64,000 nucleotides of DNA from Robertmurraya sp. FSL R5-0851 (GTDB lineage Bacteria > Bacillota > Bacilli > Bacillales > Cytobacillaceae). The notes beneath the pieces were generated by a model that worked only from the letters and a program-made list of their open reading frames with translations, ran no database searches and had not been told where the DNA came from. The stretch is taken from contig NZ_JBBOOE010000001.1 in NCBI RefSeq assembly GCF_038002965.1, positions 884,001-948,000 on the forward strand, in the 5' to 3' direction. Positions 8,262 to 16,240 of this stretch are shown piece after piece. The position numbers and the translations under genes are program-made. Every line of letters begins with the position of its first letter. Positions within the stretch are counted from its first letter, which is position 1.

Positions 8262-8867
8262 TCATAAGGCTTTGACCTGTTCTTGAACTTTTTGTAAGAC
8301 CCGATGACAAAGAAAGCTGATACAAAAAGCACAAACACTATAGATGAATAAAAAAGTAATTTGCCAAAAATAAAGGAGTAACCCTGTAGCCACCATACAT
8401 ATCAAGGACAAAAACGTGGTTGGTAAGAATCTTAGAGAAAAGAAAAATGAGTTTTTGACGAGATCGATTGTTTTCATTCGGTAGTGAGCAATCATCGGAA
8501 AAATATAAATCGTTGTTATTAATAATATAAATCCGATCAGTAAAAAGATAGAATAGAAGATAGGTTGTAAAGACCCGAGGCTATTCATTAAAGTAAAGTC
8601 TAAAAATAATAGACCGGAGAGCACTAACCAAATCAACCCAAGCACAAAGCTTTGTTTGAAGTTTTCTTTGAAAAATTTCATATACGAACGAAAGACACTA
8701 TAGTCCTTGTGGATAATCCATTGTCGAGTGACACAGTACATTGCAACGGTCGCAGGGAAAATAGTGATAACTGGAAGACAAAAAATAAGCCATAAAATAT
8801 TAAGTTGAAAAAAAGCGGTTACAATTTCTAGCATTCTAAAAAAAGCATTGTTTTCGTATTTCATCAT
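8262..8867 (-). CDS. DUF624 (YesL-like) membrane protein
   Basis: The 201-residue protein has about five to six hydrophobic segments. The opening FFRMLEIVTAFFQLNILWLIFCLPVIT and the following PATVAMYCVTRQWI match the YesL/DUF624 family. These proteins are often encoded near sugar-ABC or polysaccharide-utilisation genes in Bacilli, but their role is unknown. Here no such system is adjacent: the neighbours are an antiporter and a HAD phosphatase on the opposite strand. It starts with two successive ATG codons after a weak GGTGAAA. It shares the terminator with the OFA gene. Confidence 0.75.
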   Translation of the reverse strand: MMKYENNAFFRMLEIVTAFFQLNILWLIFCLPVITIFPATVAMYCVTRQWIIHKDYSVFRSYMKFFKENFKQSFVLGLIWLVLSGLLFLDFTLMNSLGSLQPIFYSIFLLIGFILLITTIYIFPMIAHYRMKTIDLVKNSFFFSLRFLPTTFLSLICMVATGLLLYFWQITFLFIYSVCAFCISFLCHRVLQKVQEQVKAL

Positions 8868-8971
8868 TTTTTCACCAAGTTTCTTATTTTCTAGGATTAT
8901 GATAAAAATAGCATATTCTTACCGATAAAAAAAGCTGGAATTTCTGTCACGTATTACGAGAGGAGAAGATT

Positions 8972-9667
8972 ATGACGATTAAAGCACTATTTTTTGATTT
9001 GGACGATACCTTACATGACTCGCAATACCCTTTTGAAAAAACGGTAGAAGAACTGCTCCCGGAACTAGTTTCAGAATTAAATATGAATGAACTATCTATA
9101 AAGTTTAGAGAGGCAAGTGACTGGTTGTGGAAGGACTATGTGGCAGGGAACATGTCTCTTGTCGACCTTCGAACGAAGAGGATTATGTTAGCGTTAAAAA
9201 GGATGGATATAACGATCAATACTGAGATGGCTCAATTGTTTCAAAAGCAATACGAGTATAATCAGAGTCAGCTTAAGATGTTTCCGGAGGTACCCGATCT
9301 TCTAGGAAAACTGAAAAAGAAGGGTATTACCGTAGGAATGATCACAAACGGTCCGGTCGAGCATCAGCATAGTAAAATTTCTTCTTTAGGGCTGAAAAGT
9401 CATATTCCAAATGATCTTATTTTTGTATCTGATGGAGTGGGGGTGGCTAAGCCTAATCCAGATATCTTTCATCATGTGAGTAAACATGTAAATTTATTGC
9501 CTCATGAATTACTATACGTAGGTGATTCTTGGGAGAACGATATTGTTGGCTCATCGAAAGCGGGCTGGCATTCGCTTTGGTTTAACCATCGAAAAAAAGA
9601 GCCTGAAACCAACCATAAGCCTTTAGCAGTTATCCATAATCTATCAAGCATTTTGGATTACCTATAA
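8972..9667 (+). CDS. HAD-family hydrolase (YjjG/HAD-IA type)
   Basis: The 231-residue protein carries all four HAD motifs: FFDLDDTLHD (residues 7-16, nucleophile Asp9), MITNGP (about 126), KPNPDIF (about 161) and YVGDSWENDIVGS (about 183-195). The helical cap between motif I and II is subfamily-I type. Relatives dephosphorylate nucleotides or small phosphometabolites. AGGAGAAGATT precedes the ATG. It is monocistronic with a hairpin terminator after it. Substrate is not predictable from sequence. Confidence 0.82.
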   Translation: MTIKALFFDLDDTLHDSQYPFEKTVEELLPELVSELNMNELSIKFREASDWLWKDYVAGNMSLVDLRTKRIMLALKRMDITINTEMAQLFQKQYEYNQSQLKMFPEVPDLLGKLKKKGITVGMITNGPVEHQHSKISSLGLKSHIPNDLIFVSDGVGVAKPNPDIFHHVSKHVNLLPHELLYVGDSWENDIVGSSKAGWHSLWFNHRKKEPETNHKPLAVIHNLSSILDYL

Positions 9668-9696
9668 CAGAGCACCAACCCAACCTAATAAAGAAA

Positions 9697-9725
9697 GAAC
9701 CCTGCGCCAATTACACGCAGGGTTC
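9697..9725. terminator. Bidirectional terminator
   Basis: A 10-bp stem GAACCCTGCG / CGCAGGGTTC lies between the HAD gene and the converging LacI relic. Confidence 0.65.
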
Positions 9726-9732
9726 GTACCAT

Positions 9733-9953
9733 CTAAATCAGACTAGTCTTTTTCAAGTCCATGGTTGAACTTCGCACGACAAGTTCAGGCTCATAAATCT
9801 TCGATTGAGGAACTTCTTTGTTTTCGACTGCGGATACAATCCATTTTGCTGCCTCAATCCCCATGTCCATTTTCGGATGGGTGACGGTGGTTAGCTTTAC
9901 TTCTGTTGCTACTGCTAGGAGCGAGTCATCGTATCCTACAATATTTTTATACA
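9733..9953 (-). pseudogene. C-terminal fragment of a LacI-family transcription regulator
   Basis: The last about 70 codons of a LacI/GalR-type regulator remain: NIVGYDDSLLA, LTTVTHPKMDMGIEAAKWIV and ELVVRSST are the classic end of the effector-binding domain. Homology stops at about 9953, exactly where the left end of the second MITE-like element begins. The open frame runs on into the repeat but encodes nothing recognisable. The DNA-binding helix-turn-helix and N-terminal lobe are not found beyond the element, so the 5' part has been deleted or moved. The product cannot bind DNA. What is seen: fragment and junction. Inferred: element-associated truncation. Confidence 0.8.
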
Positions 9954-10137
9954 AGGCTCTTTTCAACTTTGTTGCTTTTTGGAACATAGTTTTAACAATT
10001 GTGCTAAATTTCAGCAGAAAATAGCATGAATTTAATAAGAAAAGAGCCTGCAAATTAAATTTATAAGCGCAAAACAGCTATTTCCACGTTAAAATCGGTT
10101 TTTAGATTTTAACAACAATCTTTGCGAAACTCGCCTT
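9953..10137. repeat. MITE-like inverted-repeat element, copy 2
   Basis: The ends match copy 1: AAGGCTCTTTTC with TTGTTGCT at the left, and AACAACAATCTTTGCGAAAC with GCCTT at the right (10111-10137). The internal TAAGAAAAGAGCC (about 10037-10049) is also shared. Length is about 185 bp. It abuts and truncates the LacI-type gene. Confidence 0.65.
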
Positions 10138-10232
10138 ATACAATCTTCTTCTATCTATATTAGATGAATCTTTACGGCTATTCATGAATAGCATATAGGC
10201 AGATAAAGCATTCGTTTAATGGAGGAGTGTTT

Positions 10233-12050
10233 ATGCAATTTTTTTACACGGTCCGCCCTGGGGATACACTATTTCAAATTGCAAGTCGATGGAAGCTTTC
10301 TTATGAGTCACTTGCTGCGGCTAATAATCTATTGCCACCCTATACGATATATGTTGGTCAGCAACTGTCTATGCCACCAGGAGTAGATAGAGTTCGGGTA
10401 AATTCAGGTGATACCGTATTTAACATAGCTCAAACGTTTGGCGTGCCACAATCTGTGATTATACAAGCCAATCAGCTTCAGCCACCTTATACGATACAAG
10501 TGGGGCAACTACTGAAAGTACCTCCCGGAAACCCTTTCTATGTCGTTCAGCCTGGAGATACCTTATTTCAAATCGCAAACAGATACAACGTCACTACAAG
10601 GGGACAAAGTAATTATGAGCTGATTCGACAGGTGAACCAGCTTCCAAACTACAATCTTTCCCCGGGTATGCGATTAAGAATTCCGTATGCTCCACCTGGT
10701 GATCTTGGTATGATTGCGTATACTTCCAATCGGGGAGGTAGCTACGATCTATGGGTTTATCATCTTAGGAACGGACAAAATGCGCAGCTCACTAGTGGAT
10801 TAGGAGAATCATATACTACTCCATTTTGGTCCCCCGATAGTACCAAGATTGCTTTTGTAGGAAGAAATGGTGTCTTGTTCATCCTTGATGCAGGGGATGG
10901 GAGCACCTCTCGGATTGACCAATTCACTGAAGGAGAAGGGATCTTTTTAGATTGGTCCCCAGACAGTCAGAGGCTTGCTTATGTAAAAGATAATCAAATC
11001 ATCTTATATCGAGTGTCTACCCATCAGGTTCAACGAATAGAAGCAGTAAATGCGACGGATGTACAGTGGTTTCCGAATGGGAACGAACTCCTTTATCAAG
11101 CTCCTGATGAAAGCGGGGTTAGTCAGCTTTATCGTATAACTACGGATGGTACCGACAAACAACAAATGACTGAAAACGCGGGTGGAAGATTAAACAATGT
11201 TCGCTTATCCCCGAATGGTTTATACGTCTTATACACAAGTCCGGGGGTGAGTATTTCTATTATTTATACGATCTCACTTACAAGTGGACAGATTTTCGAG
11301 GTGAAGGGAGGCCCGCTCGCAAAAAATTATTTTCCAATATGGTCATCAGATTCTTCGACAATTGCTTATAGTGCGACAGCCTTTGAAGAGGTAGGCTATT
11401 TCTCATTGATTCGAACCACAGGCAGGAAAGGAGAGAATGATCGGACGAGAGCCATATCGTCTTGTTTCGCAACTCCTGTTACTTGGTCGCCAGAATCACC
11501 AAAATTAGCTTATCTCTCGGGTTGTAATGGAGAAGGAATAGGGAGAGAAATGTGGGTGCTAGATGTACGCCATCCTGTTCCGATAAAGATTGTAGAGGGA
11601 GGACAAATCACCTCCTTACAATGGTCACCTGTTCCCATTTCCTCTTTAAAAAAGACATTTACAAGTGATCGCTTTAACGTCCAATTTCAGTACCCGGCAC
11701 ACTGGAAGCAGGAGAGTGATGAAAGATATGAAGGCCCTGATGGATTTTTTCAAGTCGCTGCCATATCTTCCGAGGAACCTATCCACACGGTCTGTCAAAA
11801 TGAAGCCTTCCACCAATTACTCCCGTACGGTACCAAACCACTTATCCTACAAACAAACATACAAACTCAGGAGGCTTGCTATATCTTTCCATCAGAAGAT
11901 CAACCCGCTGAAATGGGAGGGCAAGCAGCACTAATTGTCAGATATCCACAACCAATTCAAATCGGAGACACCTTCTATCATTATTTTATTCTATGGGCAG
12001 ACCAAAATCATTTATATGAAATTAGCTCAACACTTACTTTTTTACGATAG
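10233..12050 (+). CDS. Triple-LysM protein with TolB-like beta-propeller
   Basis: The 605-residue protein has three N-terminal LysM repeats (about 3-47, 52-97 and 101-152, each with GDT.F.IA and a PPYTI.VGQ.L-type end). A TolB/WD40-like propeller follows (about 160-475), with repeated units of the FWSPDSTKIAF, DWSPDSQRLAY and IWSSDSSTIAY type. A final domain of about 120 residues starts at SDRFNVQFQYPAHWKQ. There is no signal peptide, as in several Bacillus spore or mother-cell LysM proteins. It probably binds peptidoglycan or spore cortex; propeller function is unknown. ATG at 10233 is chosen because GGAGGAG overlaps the alternative GTG at 10227. It neighbours other LysM genes. Confidence 0.8.
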   Translation: MQFFYTVRPGDTLFQIASRWKLSYESLAAANNLLPPYTIYVGQQLSMPPGVDRVRVNSGDTVFNIAQTFGVPQSVIIQANQLQPPYTIQVGQLLKVPPGNPFYVVQPGDTLFQIANRYNVTTRGQSNYELIRQVNQLPNYNLSPGMRLRIPYAPPGDLGMIAYTSNRGGSYDLWVYHLRNGQNAQLTSGLGESYTTPFWSPDSTKIAFVGRNGVLFILDAGDGSTSRIDQFTEGEGIFLDWSPDSQRLAYVKDNQIILYRVSTHQVQRIEAVNATDVQWFPNGNELLYQAPDESGVSQLYRITTDGTDKQQMTENAGGRLNNVRLSPNGLYVLYTSPGVSISIIYTISLTSGQIFEVKGGPLAKNYFPIWSSDSSTIAYSATAFEEVGYFSLIRTTGRKGENDRTRAISSCFATPVTWSPESPKLAYLSGCNGEGIGREMWVLDVRHPVPIKIVEGGQITSLQWSPVPISSLKKTFTSDRFNVQFQYPAHWKQESDERYEGPDGFFQVAAISSEEPIHTVCQNEAFHQLLPYGTKPLILQTNIQTQEACYIFPSEDQPAEMGGQAALIVRYPQPIQIGDTFYHYFILWADQNHLYEISSTLTFLR

Positions 12051-12066
12051 TGAGAGTCTTTTTAAT

Positions 12067-12107
12067 CAAAAAATCCTCATCTTTACACCAGATGAGGATT
12101 TTTGATT
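12067..12107. terminator. Bidirectional terminator
   Basis: AAAAATCCTCATC pairs with GATGAGGATTTTT around a 9-base loop, between two converging LysM genes. Confidence 0.8.
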
Positions 12108-12108
12108 T

Positions 12109-12861
12109 CTAGTTTAATATAGTTACCTTTAATTGTTTTACTCCAAAATTGATTGCATCCTGTTGAGAAGGAATAAAGACATCAATTTTATTTCCTTTTA
12201 TGGCCCCGCCAGTATCTCCGGCGATCGCTTCACCGTATCCCTCCACATAAACTTTACTACCAAGTGGAATAATAGTAGGATCCACTGAAATAATTTTTGC
12301 ATTTGGGTTTTCCTTTAGGTTAATTCCTGTAGCGGTAAAACCGGAACATCCTTCACATGAAGCTGTATAGGCAGTAGCTTCCATAATTAATTCCTTTGAA
12401 GCTGCTGTGTTTGTTGATGGAGCGCTTGCTGTGGAAGTACTTTCCTTTGACTCTTGTGGTTCAGGAATCACGGATTCTTCAGTTATAGCCGCCTTCGTAG
12501 TTTTTAAATCTTCATAGATTAATAGGTTTAATCCAGGGTGAATTAGATCACTATGTAATTGGTTCCAGTCTTTAATTTGTGAAACTGTTACTTCATGTTC
12601 TAAGGCTATATCCCATAAAGTGTCCCCTTGCTTAACGGTATAATTTTTATGTTGAGCAATGGTTAGAACATCCCCAGGGTAAATAAGGTCAGTAGTAAGA
12701 TCATTCAACGTTTTAATATTTTCTACAGTTGTATTATTCACACGTGAAAGATTCCAAAGGGTATCTCCTTTCTGTACCGTAATCGTTGCAGCTTGTACAT
12801 TTGCACTTATCGATACTGAGAGTACAGTAACTGCTACACCTGAAATCATTTTTTTAAGCAT
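12109..12861 (-). CDS. YocH-like secreted LysM and 3D-domain cell-wall protein
   Basis: The 250-residue protein has a Sec signal peptide (about 1-24, cleaved near NVQAA), two LysM repeats (26-69 and 73-116: GDTLWNLS, GDTLWDIA) and a Ser/Thr/Glu-rich linker. The C-terminal 3D domain (about 160-250) contains TAYTASCEG, ISVDPTIIPLGSKVYVEGYG, AGDTGGAI and IDVFIPS, including the three conserved Asp. 3D domains are the catalytic fold of Rpf/MltA-like muralytic enzymes. Bacillus YocH is part of the WalRK regulon; a loose TGTTAC-N5-TTTTAA match (12893-12909, minus strand) might be a WalR site but is not convincing. It has a good GGAGG ribosome binding site. Confidence 0.85.
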   Translation of the reverse strand: MLKKMISGVAVTVLSVSISANVQAATITVQKGDTLWNLSRVNNTTVENIKTLNDLTTDLIYPGDVLTIAQHKNYTVKQGDTLWDIALEHEVTVSQIKDWNQLHSDLIHPGLNLLIYEDLKTTKAAITEESVIPEPQESKESTSTASAPSTNTAASKELIMEATAYTASCEGCSGFTATGINLKENPNAKIISVDPTIIPLGSKVYVEGYGEAIAGDTGGAIKGNKIDVFIPSQQDAINFGVKQLKVTILN

Positions 12862-13350
12862 TTGTTACCCTCCATGTTCCTTGGTTTCTAATTTAAAATT
12901 ATCGTAACATATATTTTTCTGAGAAAAAGAACAGGGAGGTGTTAATTCGATTACGGCTATGGCATTTTTATTACAATAGTATTTCTAATATTAGTTGAGT
13001 TGTTCTAGAGGAATTGGCAATTTAAGCACAATACTGCTAAGTTTAATGGTTTAAAAAAATAGAAAGTCTTATGCTTAATTGGGTAAACAACAGGACTAAA
13101 ACAAGCGGAGATTCTCCGGTTAGACAGCAGAATATGGCTCGGATGGGTGTAAATAAGCGGAGAATTTCCGATTAAGGGAAGCAAAATTGTCCATTTTCCT
13201 GTTTTGTGAGTCGATAGTCGGAATTTCTTCGTCTATTTGAGCTTTTTATAGAGATTTTTTGAAGATAGGGGAAATTTCTCCGATTATTTATCAGCTCGTC
13301 GCAGATTCCCACATTTATTGAACAAACGGGTGCGTTAGTAAAACAAGAAA
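12862..13350. other. Long intergenic region with degenerate palindromes
   Basis: About 490 bases carry no convincing gene. The left end holds the promoter region of the 3D-LysM gene. From 13104 onwards the sequence is made mostly of decayed GCGGAGAATTTCCG-type palindromes. Confidence 0.6.
13104..13294. repeat. Cluster of degenerate GGAGAAATTCC palindromes
   Basis: Four related imperfect palindromes occur at 13104-13122 (GCGGAGATTCTCCGG), 13151-13175 (AAGCGGAGAATTTCCGATTA), 13215-13238 (GTCGGAATTTCTTCG) and 13264-13294 (GGGGAAATTTCTCCGATTAT). The same family occurs at 29570-29760, 48714-48850 and 50388-50460. Confidence 0.6.
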
Positions 13351-13393
13351 GGACATTACATGCCTTATAGGTGGTATGTAATGTCCTTTTTCA
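13351..13393. terminator. Bidirectional terminator
   Basis: A 12-bp stem AGGACATTACAT / ATGTAATGTCCT is followed by TTTTT. It ends the YkuD gene on the minus strand. Confidence 0.75.
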
Positions 13394-13419
13394 TATTCTT
13401 TGGTACTCTGTTCCCAACA

Positions 13420-13923
13420 TTATGGGTGAATGGTTACCGCCGTTCCGTTAGGGACAATCCTCGCTATTTCCTCTACATCTCTATTGTACATGCGAATGCA
13501 GCCTTTTGAGACCGCCTTTCCAATCGAGCTGGGATCATTCGTCCCATGAATTCCATAACTTTGCTTGGATAAGCTCATCCACATCGTCCCGAACGGTCCT
13601 CCGGGATTAGGTGCCTTATTTAGAATAATATAATTTCCTACCGGTGTTTCAAATAACATTCTTCCTACCGCAATAGGGTATTGTTTTTGAAGGGTACCAT
13701 TTCTAAATAAACGGAGCTTGCGATTATTTATACTCACGTCAATTCGATAAGGACTGTTCTCTGGCGAAGGAACGCCTGGAATATTGATGGATTGTCCGGG
13801 ATAAATGAGGTTTGGATTAATGGATGGATTAGCTCGGAGAATGGTCGCTAGCGGGGTACGATAATCCTTGGAAATTTGATTAAGGGTTTCACCTGCTTTA
13901 ACTGTATGAATCAGAGGGAACAC
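13420..13923 (-). CDS. ykuD: LysM/YkuD L,D-transpeptidase
   Basis: The 167-residue protein has an N-terminal LysM (about 4-50) and a YkuD catalytic domain (about 58-166). The active-site motif [20 protein letters not shown] is present, with His near 124 and Cys near 142. The domain order, length and NPGGPFG.MW.SLSKQ.YGIHG segment match Bacillus YkuD, which forms 3-3 peptidoglycan crosslinks and is associated with sporulation. There is no signal peptide, as in that family. The start is uncertain: the GTG at 13923 touches AGGAGG, whereas an in-frame CTG nine bases downstream has ideal spacing. Confidence 0.88.
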   Translation of the reverse strand: MFPLIHTVKAGETLNQISKDYRTPLATILRANPSINPNLIYPGQSINIPGVPSPENSPYRIDVSINNRKLRLFRNGTLQKQYPIAVGRMLFETPVGNYIILNKAPNPGGPFGTMWMSLSKQSYGIHGTNDPSSIGKAVSKGCIRMYNRDVEEIARIVPNGTAVTIHP

Positions 13924-14004
13924 CTCCTAGGGAACTTTTTATTACATTCTATGTTAGTGGGGTAAAGTGATTCATATTTGGTTTCTTAATTTCATAAGAC
14001 AATG

Positions 14005-14045
14005 GAAAAAGGGCTCATTCAGTAACACTGAATGGGCTTTTTTAT
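14005..14045. terminator. Terminator-like hairpin
   Basis: AAAAAGGGCTCATTCAG pairs with CTGAATGGGCTTTTTT around TAACA. It lies between divergent genes, with no gene obviously ending here, so it may end a small transcript. Confidence 0.6.
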
Positions 14046-14155
14046 TCCCATTTGTTTCTCCATTTCTTCCTTAATTGGACATAGTTACGCCGTATTTGCT
14101 GACTATAATTTGTCTAGATAAAGCTTTAGGAGAAACGAAGGAGGGTGTCTTCACC

Positions 14156-15091
14156 TTGAAAAAAAGAAAACGAATAGTAACCATTTCAATAGTTATTACT
14201 AGTGTTGCACTGATTCTATATTTATTAGCTGACCGCTATTTGATTGAGCATGTTGAGGTAGAAAATGCACTAGTCAGTTCCGAAACGACGAACTCAACAA
14301 CCACATCAAGTGAAACTACTACAACTGTCGATGAGACCTACGAAACAGATGACTTGAGTTACACGAGTGATACCAAGTCAATTGAAATTGAGAAAGTAGT
14401 GACGGGTTCAGGAAGTGATCAGGTAGTGTACTACGTAGCGGATGTCCAGTTAACAGATTCAAGTAGTTTAAAATCAGGATTTGCCAATAACCAATTCGGC
14501 AATAATATTGTTCAAGTGACATCTGAAATTGCAAGTAATAATAACGCTATTTTAGCGATTAACGGCGATTATTATGGATTTCGTGAAGATGGGATAACGA
14601 TACGGAATGGACAAATTTTTAGAGACAATCCAGCACGTACGGGGTTGGCCTTTTATGAGGATGGATCCATGAAAATCTATGAAGAGACAGAAACTTCTGC
14701 AGAGGAATTAATTGCAGAAGGAGTTACACAAACCTTCTCTTTTGGTCCTGCTCTCGTTGAAAATTCAGTAGCCATTGAAGATTTTGGAGATGTGAGTATT
14801 GATAAGAATTTTGGAAATCGTTCGATTGAGGATTCAAACCCGAGAACAGGGGTAGGTATTATATCTGAAAATCATTATGTGTTTGTCGTCGTTGATGGCA
14901 GAAGTGAAGGATATTCAAAGGGGTTAACCTTAGGCGAGTTTGCTCAAGTGTTTGAAGACTTAGGGGCTACGGAAGCCTATAACCTAGACGGTGGTGGTTC
15001 GTCAACCATGTACTTTATGGGAGAAGTCGTTAATAATCCACGAGGTACGGGAGAGGAACGTGGCGTAAGTGATATTATCTACATCCAGTAG
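14156..15091 (+). CDS. Membrane-anchored phosphodiester glycosidase (NAGPA-domain) protein
   Basis: The 311-residue protein has an N-terminal membrane anchor (about 7-25) and a Ser/Thr/Glu-rich spacer. A NAGPA-type domain follows from about residue 75 to the end, with LAINGDYYGFREDG, RNPR-type TGVGI, and the terminal DGGGSSTMY and ERGVSDIIYI motifs. Bacterial NAGPA-domain proteins hydrolyse phosphodiester-linked sugars of the envelope (YngK and ExoP relatives). TTG at 14156 is preferred: GAAGGAGGG lies ten bases before it, and the protein then begins with LKKRKR plus the membrane helix. The next gene begins 15 bases after the stop, so the two form an operon of envelope glycan function. Confidence 0.82.
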   Translation: MKKRKRIVTISIVITSVALILYLLADRYLIEHVEVENALVSSETTNSTTTSSETTTTVDETYETDDLSYTSDTKSIEIEKVVTGSGSDQVVYYVADVQLTDSSSLKSGFANNQFGNNIVQVTSEIASNNNAILAINGDYYGFREDGITIRNGQIFRDNPARTGLAFYEDGSMKIYEETETSAEELIAEGVTQTFSFGPALVENSVAIEDFGDVSIDKNFGNRSIEDSNPRTGVGIISENHYVFVVVDGRSEGYSKGLTLGEFAQVFEDLGATEAYNLDGGGSSTMYFMGEVVNNPRGTGEERGVSDIIYIQ

Positions 15092-15105
15092 GAGAGGTGA
15101 ATTAT

Positions 15106-16116
15106 ATGATTATCGTCATTCCTGCTTATGAACCAAACGAGAAAATGCTTCAGTTGATAGAAGAAGTTCAAAAGAGCAGTAGCTACCAGATACTAATTGT
15201 AGATGACGGGAGTTCGGTGGAAGGTGAAGGCATTTTTGAACAGGCGGAACAAAGAGGGTGCATGGTTTTAACCCACGAGACAAATCAAGGGAAGGGAGCG
15301 GCCTTGAAAACTGCCTTTACTCATATTCACACACACTATCCAAATGAAGAGGGAATCGTGTGTGCCGATTGTGATGGTCAACATCGGTGGGAAGATATTC
15401 AGCGTGTAGCAAAAGAGTTAGCTGATCATCCTCAAACCATTGTATTAGGGGCTAGGGAATTTATAGGTGAAGTTCCACTAAAGAGTTTAATAGGAAATAA
15501 AGTAACTAGAACCATCTTCTCATTAGTTGCTGGATATAAAATAAACGATACCCAGACGGGACTTAGAGGATTTTCTGTCGATATGCTTCCATGGCTGATA
15601 GACATTAAAGGGAAACGGTATGAATATGAGATGAACCAATTGCTAGAAGCGAAATCAGCTGGTTATAAAGTTCACAGTCTGCCTATTCAAACGGTCTATG
15701 AAAATAACAATAAAGGAAGTCATTTTCGCCCTATCCTTGATTCTATCCGAATTTATCTTCCTATTTTAAAGTTTAGTTTATCTTCTGTTTCTTGTGGAGT
15801 CATTGATTTTATTTGTTTCTTCTTGTTGCATTGGCTCACGAACAATTTGTTATTCTCTGTTATCGGAGCGAGAGCAATCAGTTCCTTTATCAATTATATA
15901 ATTAACAAAAATATTGTTTTTAATAGAAAGAAACAATCTCATAGAAAGCCAATCCTCAAGTACTATAGCTTAGCGGGATTCATATTAGTTAGTAACTATT
16001 TAATGATTTCTTTATTTAATGACACCGGTAAGCTCTCACTTTTTACAAGTAAGAGCTTTACGGAAGGAATTCTTTTTATGGTTAGCTATTATGTTCAGAA
16101 GAAATTTATTTTTTAA
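15106..16116 (+). CDS. Glycosyltransferase family 2 fused to a GtrA-like membrane domain
   Basis: The 336-residue protein starts with a GT-A fold of the dolichol-phosphate mannosyltransferase type (about 1-215): IVIPAYEPN, ILIVDDGSS, NQGKGAALKTA and CADCDGQHRWED carry the nucleotide-sugar and metal-binding acidic residues. It ends with a four-helix GtrA-like domain (about 220-336: GVIDFICFFLLHW, SSFINYIINKNIVF). The two modules are usually separate genes; together they would charge undecaprenyl phosphate with a sugar and flip it. Start is ATG 15106 with AGGAGAGGTG before it. It is translationally close to the NAGPA gene, suggesting polymer glycosylation and trimming. Confidence 0.85.
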   Translation: MIIVIPAYEPNEKMLQLIEEVQKSSSYQILIVDDGSSVEGEGIFEQAEQRGCMVLTHETNQGKGAALKTAFTHIHTHYPNEEGIVCADCDGQHRWEDIQRVAKELADHPQTIVLGAREFIGEVPLKSLIGNKVTRTIFSLVAGYKINDTQTGLRGFSVDMLPWLIDIKGKRYEYEMNQLLEAKSAGYKVHSLPIQTVYENNNKGSHFRPILDSIRIYLPILKFSLSSVSCGVIDFICFFLLHWLTNNLLFSVIGARAISSFINYIINKNIVFNRKKQSHRKPILKYYSLAGFILVSNYLMISLFNDTGKLSLFTSKSFTEGILFMVSYYVQKKFIF

Positions 16117-16141
16117 AGTCCTTTCATGAGGGCTTTTTTCT
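16117..16141 (+). terminator. Short Rho-independent terminator
   Basis: AAAGTCCT / AGGGCTTT with loop TTCATG is followed by six T residues, directly after the stop of the glycosyltransferase gene. Confidence 0.6.
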
Positions 16142-16240
16142 ATTAAATTTTTCAGAAGGAAATCATTTAGAGTAGAGGAAATGCTACTGACACTGTAAAA
16201 TTGTTGGTAGTAAAAATGGATCATAAGGAGGTTATTTTAG

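Noticed and set aside
12893..12909. WalR box before the YocH-like gene
   Set aside because: TGTTAC-N5-TTTTAA matches only one half-site well; too weak to list as a site.
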